Source of the DNA: Solidesulfovibrio alcoholivorans DSM 5433
GTDB lineage: Bacteria > Desulfobacterota > Desulfovibrionia > Desulfovibrionales > Desulfovibrionaceae
DNA length: 64,000 bases
NCBI RefSeq assembly: GCF_000702665.1
Contig: NZ_JNJA01000005.1
Location: 1-64,000, forward strand
Direction of reading: 5' to 3'
A model generated the notes under the pieces. It worked only from the letters and a program-made list of their open reading frames with translations. It searched no databases and had not been told where the DNA came from. A program made the position numbers and the translations under genes. Below, in pieces: positions 61,771 through 64,000 of this stretch. Every line of letters starts with the position of its first letter. Within the stretch, counting starts at the first letter, position 1.

Positions 61771-63576
61771 ATGAGCATGTTTCGCACGCTGCTGGGGTAC
61801 CTGAAACCCTACAAACTCCTCTTCCTCCTGGGGCTCGGTCTGGTCGGCCTGGCCAGCGCCATGGAGCTCCTCAAACCCTGGCCGCTGACCCTGGCCGTGG
61901 ACCAGATCATCGGGCACAAGCCCCTGGACATCCTCGGCTGGCAGCCGGATCTGAGCGCCATTCCGCTCGGCGTGCAGCTCGCAAGCGTGGTGGGCATGCT
62001 GGTCGGCGTGCATTTCCTGGTCGGGTTCGTGCAGCTGTGCAACAACTACCTGACCATCCGCATGGGCCAGGACATGGTCCAGGATTTGCGCTGCGACCTG
62101 TTCGACCATCTCCAGCGCCAGTCCCTGCGCTTCCACCAGAACTGGCCCACGGGCGACCTCATCTACCGCGTCATGGGCGACACCTACGCCGTGCAGGCGC
62201 TGCTCATGAACGGCGTTTTCACCACGCTCACCAGCGCCGCCCTGCTGGTCGGCATGCTCGTGGTCTGCCTGCGCATGGACGCGGAGCTGACGCTTTACGC
62301 CCTGTGCGTCATTCCGCTGCTTTTCATCGCCATCTCGAGGGTCTCGCGCAAGATCGGCGACCTGACCACCGAGTCGTACCTCAAGGAATCCCAGGTCTAC
62401 ACCATCGTCGAGCGCATCTTCTCCTCCATCACCCTGGTCCAGGCCTTCGGCCGCGAGGACGAGGAGAAGCGCCGCTTCGTGGCCGAATCGCAGCGTTCCT
62501 TCGACCGCAAGCTGTCGCTCTACGCCTTGCAGACCCTCTACGGCTGGCTGGTTTCCGGCATCACCGCCGCCGGCACGGCGCTCGTGCTCTACATCGGCGT
62601 GCGCCACGTCCTCGACGGCCTGCTTTCCACCGGCGAGCTGCTTGTGTTCATTGCCTACCTGGCCTCCCTGTACACGCCGCTCAATAGCCTGAGCGTCACC
62701 GTGGGCAGCATCCGCGGCTCCATGGCCCAGGCCAAGCGCGTCATGGACATCCTGGCCGTGGACGAGGCCGTGCCCGAAAAGCCCGACGCCCCGGAATTGG
62801 CCATCACCAAGGCCGAGGTGCGCTTCGACCACGTGAGCTTCGGCTATACCCCGGAGAAGATGGTCTTAAACGACGTGGATTTCGTCTGCCCGGGCGGTTC
62901 CACCGTGGCCGTGGTCGGCCAGACCGGCGCCGGCAAGACCTCGCTTATAAGTCTGCTGCTGCGCTTCTACGATCCGCAACAGGGCGCCATCGTCATCGAC
63001 GGTCAGGACCTGCGCGACGTGTCGCTGACGAGCCTGCGCCGCAACATCGCCATCGTGCTCCAGGAAACGCAGCTCTTCCCCATGTCCGTGCACGACAACA
63101 TCGCCTACGGCAAAAAACAGGCCACGCGCGAGGAAGTGGAGCGGGTGGCCAAGCTCGCCAACGCCCACGACTTCATCGTCGGCCTGCCCGAGGGCTACGA
63201 CACCATTCTCGGCGAGAAGGGGGCCAACCTCTCCGGCGGCCAGCGCCAGCGCCTGGCCATCGCCCGGGCCCTGCTCAAGGATTCGCCGCTACTCATCCTC
63301 GACGAGCCCACCTCGGCGCTTGACGCCGAGACCGAGGCGCTCATCATGGAAGGCCTGGAGCGGCTCATGGAAAACCGCACCACCTTCGTCATCGCCCACC
63401 GCCTGTCCATGATGCGCCGCGCGGACGTGATCCTGGTCATCAAGAACCAGCGCATCCATGAAATGGGCTCCTACGACGAGCTCATGGCCAAAAACGGCGA
63501 GTTCGCCCGCCTGCACGCCATCCAGATGGGCAAGGGCCGCCCCGAGAAGTTGCCGCCCAAGCCCCTTTGCGCCTAA
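61771..63576 (+). CDS. ABC exporter (fused membrane and ATPase domains)
   Basis: A 601-residue type I exporter half. The six-helix membrane domain spans about residues 1-310; the ATPase has Walker [10 protein letters not shown], signature LSGGQRQR, Walker [13 protein letters not shown] and the H-loop IAHRL. Relatives export lipids, glycans or peptides. ATG 61771 has AAGGA upstream; ATG 61777 is close by. Its position after the glycan gene suggests a shared role, but a T-run terminator lies between them. Confidence 0.9.
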   Translation: MSMFRTLLGYLKPYKLLFLLGLGLVGLASAMELLKPWPLTLAVDQIIGHKPLDILGWQPDLSAIPLGVQLASVVGMLVGVHFLVGFVQLCNNYLTIRMGQDMVQDLRCDLFDHLQRQSLRFHQNWPTGDLIYRVMGDTYAVQALLMNGVFTTLTSAALLVGMLVVCLRMDAELTLYALCVIPLLFIAISRVSRKIGDLTTESYLKESQVYTIVERIFSSITLVQAFGREDEEKRRFVAESQRSFDRKLSLYALQTLYGWLVSGITAAGTALVLYIGVRHVLDGLLSTGELLVFIAYLASLYTPLNSLSVTVGSIRGSMAQAKRVMDILAVDEAVPEKPDAPELAITKAEVRFDHVSFGYTPEKMVLNDVDFVCPGGSTVAVVGQTGAGKTSLISLLLRFYDPQQGAIVIDGQDLRDVSLTSLRRNIAIVLQETQLFPMSVHDNIAYGKKQATREEVERVAKLANAHDFIVGLPEGYDTILGEKGANLSGGQRQRLAIARALLKDSPLLILDEPTSALDAETEALIMEGLERLMENRTTFVIAHRLSMMRRADVILVIKNQRIHEMGSYDELMAKNGEFARLHAIQMGKGRPEKLPPKPLCA

Positions 63577-63830
63577 ACACACCGTTGCGCGCCGCCCGCT
63601 TTTTCCTGCCGCGTCCCTGCCCGGGACGCCGTGGGGAAGCGCGGGCGCACGCTCGGCCGGCATCCGGCGTCCCCTCGTGCGGACGCAAGGAATGCCGCAA
63701 GGGTAGTCTGCGGCAAACGCCTGCCCGTGCCGCACGGCTGGCTTCCCGGGAAACGCAGCGCCGGTTTTTCCGGAAGCGGCGCTGCCGCCGGTCCGTCCGG
63801 GCGGGAACTTCGCGCAATCAGGAGGCTTTC
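63577..63830 (+). other. Gene-free GC-rich leader
   Basis: No gene is seen. Hairpins include GCGTCCC/GGGACGC (about 63614-63632) and GCAGCGCCG/CGGCGCTGC (63755-63763 with 63776-63784). The second lies about 45 bases before the next start and could affect its expression. No clear promoter was found. Confidence 0.4.
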
Positions 63831-64000
63831 GTGAAGAAGACCACGCGGTTTCGGGAACTGGTCAACGCCCCGGAACTCCTCATGCTGCCCGTGGCCCACG
63901 ACGGCCTGTCCGCCCTGGCCATCGCCGAGGCCGGGTTTTCCGCCCTGGCCGTGGCCGGCTACGGCACCGCCGGCAGCCTGCTCGGCCTGCCGGACATCGG
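63831..64000 (+). CDS. Isocitrate lyase/PEP mutase family protein (3' truncated by window)
   Basis: The first 56 residues of a gene running off the window. GTG 63831 follows AGGAGG (63820-63825). The sequence FRELVNAPELLMLPVAHDGL, then EAGFSALAVAGYGTAGSLLG matches the start of the methylisocitrate lyase/PEP mutase/oxaloacetate decarboxylase superfamily. The catalytic loop is outside, so the reaction cannot be named. Confidence 0.8.
   Translation, partial: MKKTTRFRELVNAPELLMLPVAHDGLSALAIAEAGFSALAVAGYGTAGSLLGLPDI

Overview
The window is a high-GC Gram-negative chromosome segment that reads as a sulfate-reducing Desulfovibrionaceae genome, close to the Desulfovibrio/Solidesulfovibrio group. The indications are a periplasmic two-subunit [FeFe] hydrogenase with a Tat-signal small subunit, a Desulfovibrio-type major outer-membrane porin, a tungstate transporter coupled to a MobB-FeS fusion, and a zinc-binding ('C+') set of ribosomal proteins. 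No rRNA, tRNA, CRISPR array, phage or insertion sequence was seen.

Positions 1-14,730 carry the end of tuf and an unbroken S10-spc-alpha ribosomal superoperon, with secY and map inside it, ending in rpoA-rplQ and a strong terminator. Next come a LysR regulator and a convergent flagellin gene with two tandem sigma-28 promoters (16.8-17.05 kb). The tungstate operon tupABC-mobB (17.2-20.2 kb) follows, then a GAF/GHKL kinase, a YgjV-like membrane protein, and a TrmB regulator-acetyltransferase pair with twin palindromic operators.

From 24 to 29 kb lie a low-complexity orphan gene with a sigma-28-type promoter, a small cysteine-containing secreted protein, an HPP/CBS pair, and amtB-glnK with a sigma-54-type promoter and upstream palindrome. 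From 29 to 33 kb are an unknown gene with a PqqD-like protein and a sulfite-oxidase-fold molybdoenzyme, then mgtC and a purine nucleoside phosphorylase. From 33.3 to 40.1 kb, motA-motB-pilZ runs directly into an acyl-CoA carboxylase cluster (biotin carboxylase, fused carboxyltransferase, biotin carrier, orphan), followed by ssb. A second orphan (41.7 kb, minus) is a paralogue of the one at 24.1 kb and also has a sigma-28-like promoter.

From 42 to 51 kb is a metal and envelope region: a ZntA-type ATPase with divergent MerR regulator, a methyltransferase, a translationally coupled ABC exporter-permease-TIGR03943 operon, and the porin. From 51 to 55 kb are hydA-hydB and a CoA-disulfide-reductase-like enzyme with a rhodanese domain. 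From 55.5 to 64 kb are rsmI, a histidine kinase, an HPt protein, a glycoside hydrolase-glycosyltransferase fusion behind a consensus-perfect sigma-54 promoter, an ABC exporter, and the start of a PEP-mutase/isocitrate-lyase family gene.

Three themes recur. A dispersed palindromic repeat (seven copies) sits at gene ends and supplies the C-terminal tail and stop codon of two genes. Alternative-sigma promoters (four sigma-28-like, three sigma-54-like) are readable directly from the sequence. Two unlinked, cysteine-free, low-complexity paralogues share flagellar-type promoters and are the best candidate for something undescribed.
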